Both the position numbers and the translations under genes were made by a program. Under the pieces are notes generated by a model. It was not told the origin of the DNA, ran no database searches, and saw nothing but the letters and a program-made list of their open reading frames with translations. A stretch of DNA of 64,000 nt, taken from Prorocentrum cordatum (taxonomy: Eukaryota; Sar; Dinophyceae; Prorocentrales; Prorocentraceae). The stretch lies in NCBI GenBank assembly GCA_963575745.1, contig CAUYUJ010014192.1, positions 123,501 through 187,500 of the forward strand. Direction: 5' to 3'. Of this stretch, positions 1 to 9,859 are shown in pieces (positions within the stretch are counted from its first letter, which is position 1; every line of letters begins with the position of its first letter).

Positions 1-11
1 TGCAAACACAT

Positions 12-500
12 ATGTGTTCTCCTCATAGTTCTCCCCCTCGGCCTCTGCGTCGGTTCAGTCGTTTGATTCATGGTTCTGGGATGCCGCTTTGCTTGGGCTT
101 TGGATTCTTTGCCAGCTCTTGTCAGATTGCCGTCGGTGGTGGCTCCAAGGTCGCCTCTGTTGGTGCATGCATTTTCTTCTTGTTCCTATCGGGTGCAGTA
201 GTTGCGCCTTGGCTTGGGGTTTCATTATTGCTGGTTCCAGGGAGCTCTGATAACGGAGGGAGATTCAGAAGGGAGTGTGAGAGAAGGTGGGGTCCAGAAG
301 AGCTATGTCTCGTTGGGGTCGAAGACAACGAGGGCCAGCATGTGTGGCTCTGCCTTTTTAAATTCCATTCCGACGTTATTCTATGTTGCGTGGAGGCTGT
401 CGGGAAGAACAGGACAAATTCGCCCTGCACAGGGAGAAGAAGACAGAGCTCACGCAAGAGGTAGGTTCTTCTGTGCGTCGCAGATATGGGAGTCGTACCT
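12..500 (+). pseudogene. Decayed 5' fragment of an OTU/helicase gene
   Basis: Bases about 300-490 align by eye with the N-terminal coding part of the second helicase gene at 27970-28125. Both encode a D-N-E-G-x-H-V stretch followed by H-x-D-V and C-V-E-A. After that the copy loses frame and ends at the bases GCAGATATG, where a TGAGTCG array begins. The first 150 bases match the leader-like DNA at 19325-19420 and 34380-34510 (a CTCC-rich stretch, then GCCTCTGC.TCG). I read this as a broken copy of the gene with its leader. It has no helicase part. An open frame runs from 12 to 464, but only its middle resembles the intact protein. Confidence 0.6.
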
Positions 501-504
501 CTCC

Positions 505-848
505 CCGTGATGTGAGTCGTTATGGCCTTTCGTCTTTCCTGGTGTGAGTCCTTCAGGCACATCGTGGTGTGTGAGTTGCTCGGGCTCTTCGTGGTGTGAG
601 TCGTTCGGGCTTTTCGTACTGGAGTGCGTCGTTCGAGCTCCTTTTGGTGTGTGAGTCGTTCGGGCTCCTCTTGGTGTGAGACGTTCGGGCCCATCGTCCT
701 GGTGTGAATCGTTCGGGCGCGTCCCTGCGTGTGGGTTGCTCGGGTTCCTTGCGACGTGAATCGTTCGTGCCCGTCGTCCTGGCGTGAGTCGTTGGGACCC
801 CTCTTGGTGTGTGAGTCCTTCGGGCTTGTCGTGGTGTGAGTTGTTGGT
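505..848 (+). repeat. TGAGTCGTTCGGG tandem array 1
   Basis: Imperfect tandem units of about 25-28 bp built on the core GAGTCGTTCGGGC followed by TCCTCGTGGTG or CCCTCGTCCTGG. The same family fills large parts of 17-39 kb, always in this orientation. It begins directly after the GCAGATATG junction of the OTU-gene fragment. Confidence 0.9.
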
Positions 849-865
849 GTGTTTTTACCTAACAG

Positions 866-1835
866 CGAAGATTGATTACCTAACAGCTTGTTCTGATAGG
901 TTTCTAGTGGTCTCAAAAGAGAGCAGCAGATGACTCCACAAGGGGGTCTGGGCGGGTGCCGGACAGGGTGCCGCAGAAGTCGTTTTAAGCCAACAGTCAC
1001 ACACTTCGTGCTCTTCGACCTCCCAGAACTCCATTCCCAGGCCACATTTTGGATGCCCGGAGCCAACTGTAGGCCACTTCGTGCTCTTCGACTTCCCAGA
1101 ACTCCATTCCCGGGCCACATTTTGGATGCCCGGAGCCAACTGTAGGCCACTTCGTGCTCTTCGATTCCCCAGAACTCCATTCCCGGGCCACATTTTGGAT
1201 GCCCGGAGCCAACTGTAGGCCACTTCGTGCTCTTCAAGTTCCCAGAACTCCATTCCTGGGCATGATTTTGAATGCCCGGAGCCAACTGTAGGCCACTTCG
1301 TGTTCTTCTAGTTCCCAGAACTCCATTCCTGGGCCACATTTTGAATGCTGAGGCAGGCTGATGCTGCGGCCGAGGCAGGCTGAGGCTGAGGCAGGCTGAG
1401 GCTGAGGCCGAGGCTGAAGGCAGACTGAGGCTGAGGCTGAAGCAGACTGAGGCTGAGGCTGAGGCAGGCTGAGGCTGAGGCTGAGCAGGCTGATGCTGAG
1501 GCAGGCTGAGGCTGAGGCTGAGGCTGATGCAGGCTGAGGCTGAGGCAGGCTGAGGCTGAGGCCGAGGCTGAAGGCAGACTGAGGCTGAGGCTGAAGCAGG
1601 CTGAGGCTGAGGCTGAGGCAGGCTGAGGCTGAGGCAGGCTGAGGCTGAGGCTGAGGCAGGCTGAGGCTGAGGCTGTGACTGCGACTGCCGTTGCCGCTGC
1701 GACTGTCATCGCGAATGCGACTACGACTGCGAGAACAGCAGAATTCTACAACTGGATTTTCATTTGAATCTGAAGGGGAATGCTTTCAGATATGCTTCTA
1801 CATATCGTTGTTAGGTTGCTTTGCCGGGATAATAG
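866..1835 (+). repeat. Composite repeat block, left copy
   Basis: The block runs in order: a 135-bp lead (TTGTTCTGATAGG..., AGAGAGCAGCAGATGACTCC, AAGTCGTTTTAAGCC), five 73-bp units (about 1000-1345), a GAGGCTGAGGCAG array (about 1348-1680), and a unique tail ending CCGGGATAAT. A near-identical block in the same orientation lies at 15925-17025, beyond the Rep-helicase gene. The 73-bp period was measured from successive AGCCAACTGTAGG positions (1061, 1134, 1207, 1280). No gene is apparent here; long minus-strand frames are repeat translations. Confidence 0.9.
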
Positions 1836-2500
1836 GTTTCTAATGGTCTCAAAAGAGAGCAGCAGATGACTCCACAGGGGGGTCTGGGCGGGTGCCGGAC
1901 AGGGTGCCGCAGAAGTCGTTTTAAGCCAACAGTCACACACTTCGTGCTCTTCGACCTCCCAGAACTCCATTCCCGGGCCACATTCTGAATGCCCGGAGCC
2001 AACTGTAGGCCACTTCGTGCTCTTCGACTTCCCAGAACTCCATTCCCGGGCCACATTTTGAATGCCCGGAGCCAACTGTAGGCCACTTCGTGTCTTCGAG
2101 TCCCCAGAACTCCATTCCCGGGCCACATTTTGAATGCCCGGAGCCAACTGTAGGCCACTTCGTGCTCTTCGAGTTCCCAGAACTCCATTCCCGGGCCACA
2201 CATTTTGAATGCCCGGAGCCAACTGTAGGCCACTTCGTGCTCTTCGAGTTCCCAGAACTCCATTCCCGGGCCACATTTTGAATGCCCGGAGCCAACTGTA
2301 GGCCACTTCGTGCTCTTCGAGTTCCCAGAACTCCATTCCCGGGCCACATTTTGAATGCCCGGAGCCAACTGTAGGCCACTTCGTGCTCTTCGAGTTCCCA
2401 GAACTCCATTCCCGGGCCACATGTTGAATGCCCGTAGCCAACTATAGGCAACTTCGTGCTCTTCGACTTCCCAGAACTCCCATTCCTTGGCCATATTTTC
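1836..2500 (+). repeat. 73-bp tandem array, second copy
   Basis: Starts with the same 135-bp lead as the block before it, then about eight 73-bp units, each with CCAGAACTCCATTCCCGGGC and GCCACTTCGTGCTCTTCGA. Single-base and two-base indels occur between units. It runs straight into the GGA-rich tract. Confidence 0.9.
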
Positions 2501-2504
2501 AGCA

Positions 2505-3470
2505 GGGGCAAGAGCACGACGAGGAGGAGGACGAGCAAGACCAGGAGGACGAGGACGAGCAGGAGCAGGACGAGGAGCAGGAGGAGCAGGAGAAGAAGGA
2601 CGAGCAGGAGGAGGAGGAGGACGAGCAGGAGGAGGAGGACGACCAGGAGGAGGAGGACGACCAGGAAGAGGAGGAGGAGGAGGAGGAGGAGGGAGGAGGA
2701 GGAGGAGGAGGAGGAGGAGGAGAGGGCGAGGGGGGGAGGACTACCAGAGGAGGAGGAGGGTAGGAGGAGGAGGAGGGGAGGAGGAGGAGGAGGAGGAGGA
2801 GGAGGAGGAGGAAGAGGAGGAGGAGGACGAGGAGGAGGAGGAGGAGGAGGAGGACGAGGAGGAGGAGGGGGGGGGAGAGCACCAGGAGGAGGAGAACGAG
2901 GACCACCAGGAGGAGGAGGAGGAGGAGGAGGAGGAGGAGGAGGAGGAGGAGGAGGAGGAGGAGGAGAGAACACCAGGAGGAGGAGGACGAGCAAGACGAG
3001 GAGGACGAGAACGAGGGCGACCAGGAAGAGGAGGAGGAGGAGGAGGAGGAGGAGGGGAGGGGGAGGACTACCAGGAGGAGGAGGAGGAGGAGGAGGAGGA
3101 GGAGGAGGAGGAGGAGGAGGAAGAGGAGGAGGAGGACGAGGAGGAGGAGGAGGAGGAGGACGAGGAGGAGGAGGTGGGGGGAGAGCACCAGGAGGAGGAG
3201 AACGAGGACCACCAGGAGGAGGAGGAGGAGGAGGAGGAGGAGGAGGAGGAGGAGGAGGAGAGAGCACCAGGAGGAGGAGGACGAGCAAGGAGAGGAGGAC
3301 GAGAACGAGGACGAGCAGGAGGAAGAGGAGGAGGAGGAGGAGGAGGAGCAGGAGAAAGAGGAGGAGGAGGAGGAGGAGGAGGAGGAGGAGGAGGAGCAGG
3401 AGAAAGAGGACGAGCAGGAGGAGCACGAGGACGAGCAGGAGGAGGAGGAGGAGGACGAGCAGGAGGGGAG
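2505..3470 (+). repeat. GGA/GAG purine-rich low-complexity tract
   Basis: About 960 bp of nearly pure purine sequence with GGAGGA period and scattered GAC, ACGAGCAGG and CACCAGGAGG blocks. Sub-blocks such as GAGAGCACCAGGAGGAGG recur, suggesting internal duplication. Such strand-asymmetric purine DNA can form triplex or G-quadruplex structures (general knowledge). All long frames here are Arg/Glu/Gly or Leu/Ser/Pro artefacts. Confidence 0.95.
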
Positions 3471-5111
3471 GGCGGCCGGCTGCCCCGGCCGGCTGCCCCG
3501 ACCGGCCGCGCTTGCGCCCGGCCGCGGAGCGCGGTCAAGGGAAGGGGGCGGGGGCGGGCGGTCAAGGTTGATACCCACTCCTCGCTCGTTCCACTGCCTG
3601 CTCGCAGCAGTGGCACCAGCACATGCACAAGAGATTCCTGCATGAACTGTTGTACTTGCATATCTGATGGCCTTCGGCCAAGGTCGTGCGCACCAGGGCT
3701 CTGAGGAAGGCCCCCTAAGCTCGAGACGCTTCGAATGCTTTGTAGTTTCCTCGTAGCCTCCTTTCCATGCCTCTGTAGCTTCCACGCACTCCTGCGTCGC
3801 CGAGTTTCTTCTTGCAGCGTCCTTGTCGTGTCGCGGGGTGCGTTTGCGCCACTTCGGTGTTGCTGCGCCTTGAGACGTGGCTCTGCAGCTTCTTCGTCTC
3901 ATCGGGGACTCCAGCGTCACCGAATTTGGTCCCGTATTGTGCTTGTCGTTCCAGGTCGTGCGTACGCGCGCAGAATGTTTCTCTGCAGCGCCCTCGTCGC
4001 ATCAGGATCTCCAGCGTCGCAGAATGTATCCTTGTAGCGCCTCTTCTTCCAGGGCGGCGTGGTCCTGAGTCGCCGCGGACGACTCGCCGCGGACGGTTCC
4101 ATTCGATTCCACGGGCGATCGTGCGCATGTAGTTTGCCACGCGCCTGCGCGCGCGGAGAGGGCCTGGGCGCCCTGTCGCCTGCGGGCGACCGCGCGGGTT
4201 AGTCCCCGCAAAAGCCAAAGAGGGCATTTCCACACGCCGGGTAAAGCCTAAAAGGGCTTTCGTCTGCCTGATCCTTGCCCCCCGCTTTCCTTCTTCTTCT
4301 TTCATCGAAGTCAGAACCCCCGCCCCCTATGACGTCCTCCGCTGGCCTGGGTGGTCTACTCAGGTCGCGGGGGGGGATAGGGGGGGGGGTCGTTGCCACG
4401 GCTGGTGCCTCGTTTTCATGACGGGGAGGGGGGGGTGCACCGTTCCCTCGGATGGGCACATCCCCCCCTCCAAGGGCCTCCGAGCCCTCCCTCTCCGTCC
4501 TTTTCTTCTCCCTTATCCTTCCCTCCCTCGCGGTTTTCGAAGCCTTTGGCGTCTCCGCCCGCCAGAGCGGGGATCTCGACCCCCCAATGGGATTCGTGGA
4601 GCGGGGGGGGCCTTGAGAGGCCGAAGCATTTTTTGGGGCGGGGGGGGCTGCCCCGTTCCCTCGGATGGGCACAGCCCCCCCCTCGCCGGCCTCCTCTCCT
4701 TGATCCCTCCTCCTAACGTAACGCGCCCGCTTTAAGTTAGTGCATATGATACATCGACATCCTGGGGACCGACCTTGCTTTCCTGGCGGTAGTCTGGCGA
4801 GATCTGCTGGTTGTTGGAGGAAGTAAATGTGATCGGGGCCCACGGCTTTATACAATTGCGTTTAGTTATGTAAGCGGCTCCGCCGTTCCGCCCCTCAGGC
4901 GCCCGCTTCGGGAAGGCGCGACTCAAAGGCTGGTCATTGACGTTCATTGCCCACCCACGAGCACCACGCCGGCGCGCAGCAGGCATCACCCTCACCATCG
5001 TCATCATCTGCCTCGTTAACATCATGACGACTGCTGCGCTGGCTCGAGTGTGCCCCCGTTGCTCGCCCCGACTTGTGCCGCGGCGGCGTCTGGTTGCGCG
5101 CGGCCGGAGTC
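3471..5111. other. No gene recognised; degenerate repeats upstream of the Rep-helicase
   Basis: From 3730 to 4060 there are degenerate units of about 100 bp around CTCCAGCGTC.C.GAAT and TGCAGC..CCTCGTC. CCGTTCCCTCGGATGGGCAC occurs twice (about 4440 and 4651), beside C-rich and G-rich runs. The last 370 bases before 5112 have no convincing frame and could be the 5' flank or leader of the downstream gene. Confidence 0.5.
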
Positions 5112-8100
5112 ATGGCCGCCCCAGGCGGAGCTCGCCGTGGCAGTGGCGGCGACCGTGTGCGAGCCGCACTGGCCGGTGGTGATGGTGGTGCTTCTCAGCC
5201 CGCCACGCAGGAACTCGTCAATGCGATTCTGCAGCTAGGCCACCTGCCTACCCAATCCAGCCGCTCGAGCGCGGAGGAGAAGCGGCTTGCCGCGGGCCTC
5301 ATCAGAGCACGGAAAGCAGAGACGCTGAGCTGGCAGCAGGAGGCGCAGCTCCGCGGGCTGCAGCCTGCCACGAGGGTCCACCCCGAACACTCTGGTGCCT
5401 GCGCCGGCCCCAGCAGACAGGCGCAAGCCAGCGCCAGCGAGGTCAGGGAGGATGCAGGCGGCGGTGCTTCTCAGACTGCTGCGGCAGGCAGCGGTGCTTC
5501 TCAGCCTGCTCTGGCAGCGGGAGCAGGAGCTCTCGCCAAGCAGAAGGCGCAGCAGAAGGCAGACCTCAAGCGGAGACAGAAGAGCGAGGAGATCATGCAG
5601 CAGGTGCGGGACCTCGGCCGCTTCCCGAAGGAGTCTGCCGGGCGTAGCCCTGCAGAGCGGCAGCTGGCCCGGAAAATCCGCGCCGCACGGCATGCCAAGC
5701 AGTTCTCGCCAGAACAGGAGGCCGAGCTCCAGGCCCTGCAGCAAAAGACCGACGAGCTCGAGCAGGAGGAGGCGGAGACGAAGACCGACGAGCTCCTGCA
5801 GCAGAAGACCGAGGAGCTCATGCAGCAGGTGCGAGACCTCGGCCGCTATCCGAAGGAGTACGCCGGGCGTAGCCTCGCAGAGCGGCAGCTCGCCGAGAAA
5901 GTCCGGAAAGCACGGAAGGCCAAGCAGTTCTCCCCGGAGCAGGAGGCCGAGCTCCAGGCCCTCCAGCAGTCGGAGACCGATGACACAACAGCGACTCGCA
6001 TCGCGGAGGCGGAGGCCCTCCCAAACCCCATGGAAGGGTTCGCTGAGGAGGCGCAGAACAGGATCGACCAGGACCTGCTGATGCTGGAGAGTGGCATCCG
6101 GACCAAGGCAATCCTGCGGCGCCTTGCCGTCTACAAGGAGCTGGTGTCCAGCCGCGGTGCTACTCAGCCCGCGCAGCTCAAAGAATTCGCACAGCGGTGC
6201 GCGGAGCGGGTGCGCAGGGCGTCGGCCGCTTCCGCGGGGAAGACCTGCTACGTTCCCGGCGGTGAGGTGGAGGGGGGCCAGCTGCGCGTCTTCTCCGCCC
6301 GCCCCGTCATGACGGGGCCGCTCGTGTGCCAGCTCTGCGAGTGCGACTTTCTTACAGAGGAGGACTTTGCGCGGCACAAGCAGCAGGGCCACGCGGGCGA
6401 GGCGGAATACCGCAAACGGGTGCTGTTCCTGATGACAGAGGCCGGCTGCAGGCCGATAGCCGCCCAGGAGAAGAGGATCATGGTGCAGAATTTTGCTCAC
6501 TTCCAGCAGTTCTGTCACCCGGGCAGCAAGGGCAACCGCTTCTCGGGCGGCGAGGCGGTGCCCCGATGCGAGGCAGCCTGCGTAGTCTGTGCGCAGAAAG
6601 ACTACCTGGAGCACCGCCACAAACTGAGCCTGTTTGGGGCAGTGCCGAAGGAGCGTGTCTCCGAGCACTGCGCGGACCCTGCAAGCGACCATGATGACCT
6701 GCCCGAGGGCGAGGCAGATGCTCGACCCGCGCGGACTCTGGTGAAGCACCGCGGGGTGTACTACTTGCAGTCCCCGGAGCTCGTGCAGAAGCTCCTGGAC
6801 GTGGACAGGTACAGGCAGCGGTGGCCACTGATCCCGTGTGAACAGCTGCACGCGTCCAGCGTTCAGCATCCGGAGCACCCAGAGTGGCGGTGGCTGCTGC
6901 ACTCCCGCCGAGTCCCTGTGGTTGCACCACCAGAAGCAACGGCGGGAACCTGCGGTGCTTCTCAGCCTGCTGCCGACAGGTCCGGCGGAGCTTCTCAGCC
7001 TGCGGACGAGAGGCCTCCGTGCGCAGGGGTGGGAGATGCCAACGCGTTGGTGTGGGTCTGTTGGGATTGCCTCAATGACCTGTGCGCCAAGAAACCGAAG
7101 ATGCCGTTAAACGCCCTGGTCAACGACAATTGGATCGGCCGGGAGCTCATGATCGTTCGCAACGCTTCGAAAGCTACTAAGATGCTGGCGTCCCTTGGCC
7201 GATGCTGTTGGAAGCAAGTCCGCCTCGGCAAGGGCGCTCCGGATGTCCAGCAGAAAGGCATCTCGGGCAACACTATCCTCTTCGCCCAGCCCACGGCGCA
7301 AATCCCGACCATGGAGCTGCCCCCGGAGCAGGGCGCGCTTGTGGACTCTCTGAACATCGTTTTCTCGGGCGCCGCGCACAAACTCCAGAAGGCGCACTGG
7401 GCAACAGTCAAGCGCGGCGAGTATATGCAGATCGTGAGGGAGCGCAAGCAGCAGTGCGCAACCTTTTCCGAGGTATCCGTCCGGGAGGATGTTGCCCCGA
7501 CGCGGCTGCCGGAGGACGGCGTGCCAGACCACATCCAAGCCTGTCTGCGACCAGTGGACGGTGCGGACAAAGCCCCGGTACGTCTGTTGGGGCCAGCATC
7601 CAGGGCGCCGGAAGTGGGCAGAGACGACGAGGCGGGAGACGAGTCTGACGAGGAGAAAGAGACAGACAAAGACGGAGAAGCAGCAGAACAGCCTGACATG
7701 GCCTACTTGCATGAGAATGTGGCAGAGTTCACAGTTGCAGTGGATCCAGTGCATGACATCGCTCCAGTCCGAATGATGCAAGCGCTGTAAGGCACGCTGG
7801 CGGCGCTGCAGGAGCAGGCAGCACGCGTCGCCAAGAACGAGGCGACACCGACAGTGGCAGACTGCAGCGGTGCTCTTCAGCCTGTTGCCGACGAAGGCGG
7901 CAGGCATACGATGCGCAGCATGGTTCTCGACGTACAGAGTGCTGCTCGTTCGTTCGACGAGCGAGCGCATGTGGTGCTGGAGAAAGCGCAAGCAGGAGCA
8001 GACGCGCGCAGGGCTGTGGGCCCGCACTCCTTATCGGTGCCTACGCAGAAACCCTTGAGTTCTTTCGACAGCAGGTCCTGGCCGGCGTGCTACACAGAGT

Positions 8101-8159
8101 TCTGGTTCGGGGACGGCGCGCCGAACCTCGAGCGGGAGCGGCCCATGCTGTTCGAACAG
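5112..8159 (+). CDS. Helitron-like Rep-helicase, first exon, with one in-frame stop
   Basis: Start chosen at the ATG at 5112 (context GTCATGG); the frame runs to 8159. The N-terminus has three related helical repeats (about residues 36-84, 158-212, 234-287) sharing a pattern like A-E-R-Q-L-A and F-S-P-E-Q-E-A-E-L. A C2H2 zinc finger follows (C406, C409, H422, H427). The stretch before 8159 (S-S-F-D-S-R-S-W-P-A and G-D-G-A-P-N-L) matches the N-terminal region known from dinoflagellate Helitron-type helicase proteins. A TAA at 7788-7790 breaks the frame, but coding sense resumes directly after it in the same frame, so I take it as a nonsense mutation. The protein would act in rolling-circle-type transposition. 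The copy may be dead or may need readthrough. Confidence 0.75.
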
Positions 8160-9859
8160 GTCTTCCCCAGGAATACTACCTATGGTACCAGTGTTGATAG
8201 AGGAGTCGATCCATTGATAGCAGTGTCTCGTTTGGACCTACATGTGTTGTACGCAGTGTCGCGTTTGGACCTACATGTGTTGATAGCAGTGTCTCGTTTG
8301 GACCTACGTCCATTGATAGCAGTGTCTTGTTTGTACCTACGTGCGTTGATAGCAGTGTCTCGTTTGGACCTACATGTATTGATAGCAGCGTCTCGTTTGG
8401 ATCTACACCCACTGATACCACTGTCTCGTTTGGACCTACACGTGTTGATGGCAGTGTCTCGTTTGGACCTACACATGTTGATAGCAGTGTCTCGTTTGGA
8501 CCTACATCCATTGATAGCACTGTTCAGTTTGGACCTACATGTGTTGATAGCAGTGTCTCGTTTGGACTTACATGTGTTGATAGCAGTGTCTCGTCTGGAC
8601 ACACATCCATTGATAGCAAGGTTGCGTTTGGGCAGTGTCTCCTTTGGACCTACATGTGTTGTTAGCAGTGTCTCGTTTGGACCTACATGTGTTGATAGCA
8701 GTGTCTCGTTTGGACCTACATCCATTGATAGCAGTGTCTTGTTTGTACCTACGCGCGTTGATAGCAGTGTCTCGTTTGGACCTACATGTGTTGATAGCAG
8801 TGTCTCCTTTGGATCTACACCCACTGATACCACTTCTCGTTTGGACCTACATGTGTTGTTCGCAGTGTCGCGTTTGGACCTACATGTGTTGATAGCAGTG
8901 TCTCGTTTGGACCTACATCCATTGATAGCAGTGTCTTGTTTGTACCTACGTGCGTTGATAGCAGTGTCTCGTTTGGACCTACATGCGTTGATAGCAGTGT
9001 CTCGTTTGGACCTACATCCATTGATAGCACTGTTCCGTTTGGACCTACATGCGTTGATAGCAGTGTCTCGTTTGGACCTACATGCGTTGATAGCAGTGTC
9101 TCGTTTGGACATACATCCATTGATAGCAAGGTTGCGTTTGGACATACATGTACATGTGTTGATAGCAGTGTCTCCTTTGGACCTACATCCATTGATCGCA
9201 GTGTTTTGTTTGTACCTACATGCGTTGATAACAGTGTCTCGTTTGGACCTACATGTGTTGATAGCAGTGTCTCGTTTGGATCTACACCCACTGATACCAC
9301 TGTCTCGTTTGGACCGACACGTGTTGATAGCAGTGTCTCGTTCGGACCTACACATGTTGATAGCAGTGTCTCGTTTGGACCTACATCCATTGATAGCACT
9401 GTTCCGTTTGGACCTACATGTGTTGATAGCAGTGTCTCGTTTGGACTTACATGTGTTGATAGCAGTGTCTCGTTTGGACATGCATCCATTGATAGCAAGG
9501 TTGCGTTTGGGCAGTGTCTCCTTTGGACCTACATGTGTTGTTAGCAGTGTCTCGTTTGGACCTACATGTGTTGATAGCAGTGTCTCGTTTGGACCTACAT
9601 CCATTGTTAGCAGTGTCTTGTTTGTACCTACATGCGTTGATAGCAGTGTCTCGTTTGGACCTACATGTGTTGATAGCAGTGTCCCGTTTGGATCTACACC
9701 CACTGATAGCACTGTTCCGTTTGGACCTACATGCGTTGATAGCAGTGTCTCGTTTGGACCTACATGTGTTGATAGCAGTGTCTCGTTTGGACATGCATCC
9801 ATTGAACGCAAGGTTGCGTTTGGACCTACATGTCTTCATAGCAGCGTCTCGTTTCTTAG
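8160..9859 (+). other. Predicted phase-0 GT-AG intron made of a 33-bp tandem array
   Basis: The exon ends at codon CAG (8157-8159). The intron begins GTCTTCCCC and ends CTCGTTTCTTAG at 9859. The next exon opens with codon TCC at 9860 in a different absolute frame, and joining the two restores a continuous helicase protein (M-L-F-E-Q then S-F-E-V-A-R-R-L). Almost the whole intron is the 33-bp array. The acceptor is formed by the last partial unit. No transcript was seen, so splicing is inferred from frame restoration and the GT-AG borders. Confidence 0.75.
8190..9856 (+). repeat. 33-bp tandem array (core TTGATAGCAGTGTCTCG)
   Basis: Roughly fifty units of 33 bp, each with the core TTGATAGCAGTGTCTCG followed by TTTGGACCTACATG. 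Variants (CATCCATTGATAG, TTGTTTGTACCTACG, ATCTACACCCACTGATACC) recur in the same order, showing a higher-order repeat of several units. Because 33 is a multiple of 3, frames stay open on both strands over more than 500 codons; these are not proteins. A lone unit lies at 15897-15917, outside the gene. Confidence 0.95.

Noticed and set aside
2456-3920. Several overlapping frames of 370-500 codons (Arg/Gly, Leu/Pro, Ser/Leu runs)
   Set aside because: Low-complexity GGA repeat on both strands; no non-repeat sequence of protein character.
7787-7811. GTAAGG donor at the premature stop, with CAG 25 bases on
   Set aside because: The length is not a multiple of 3, far too short, and the sequence after the stop already has coding sense in the original frame.
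8190-9857. CRISPR-like array
   Set aside because: Units are tandem with no unique spacers, and the context is eukaryotic.
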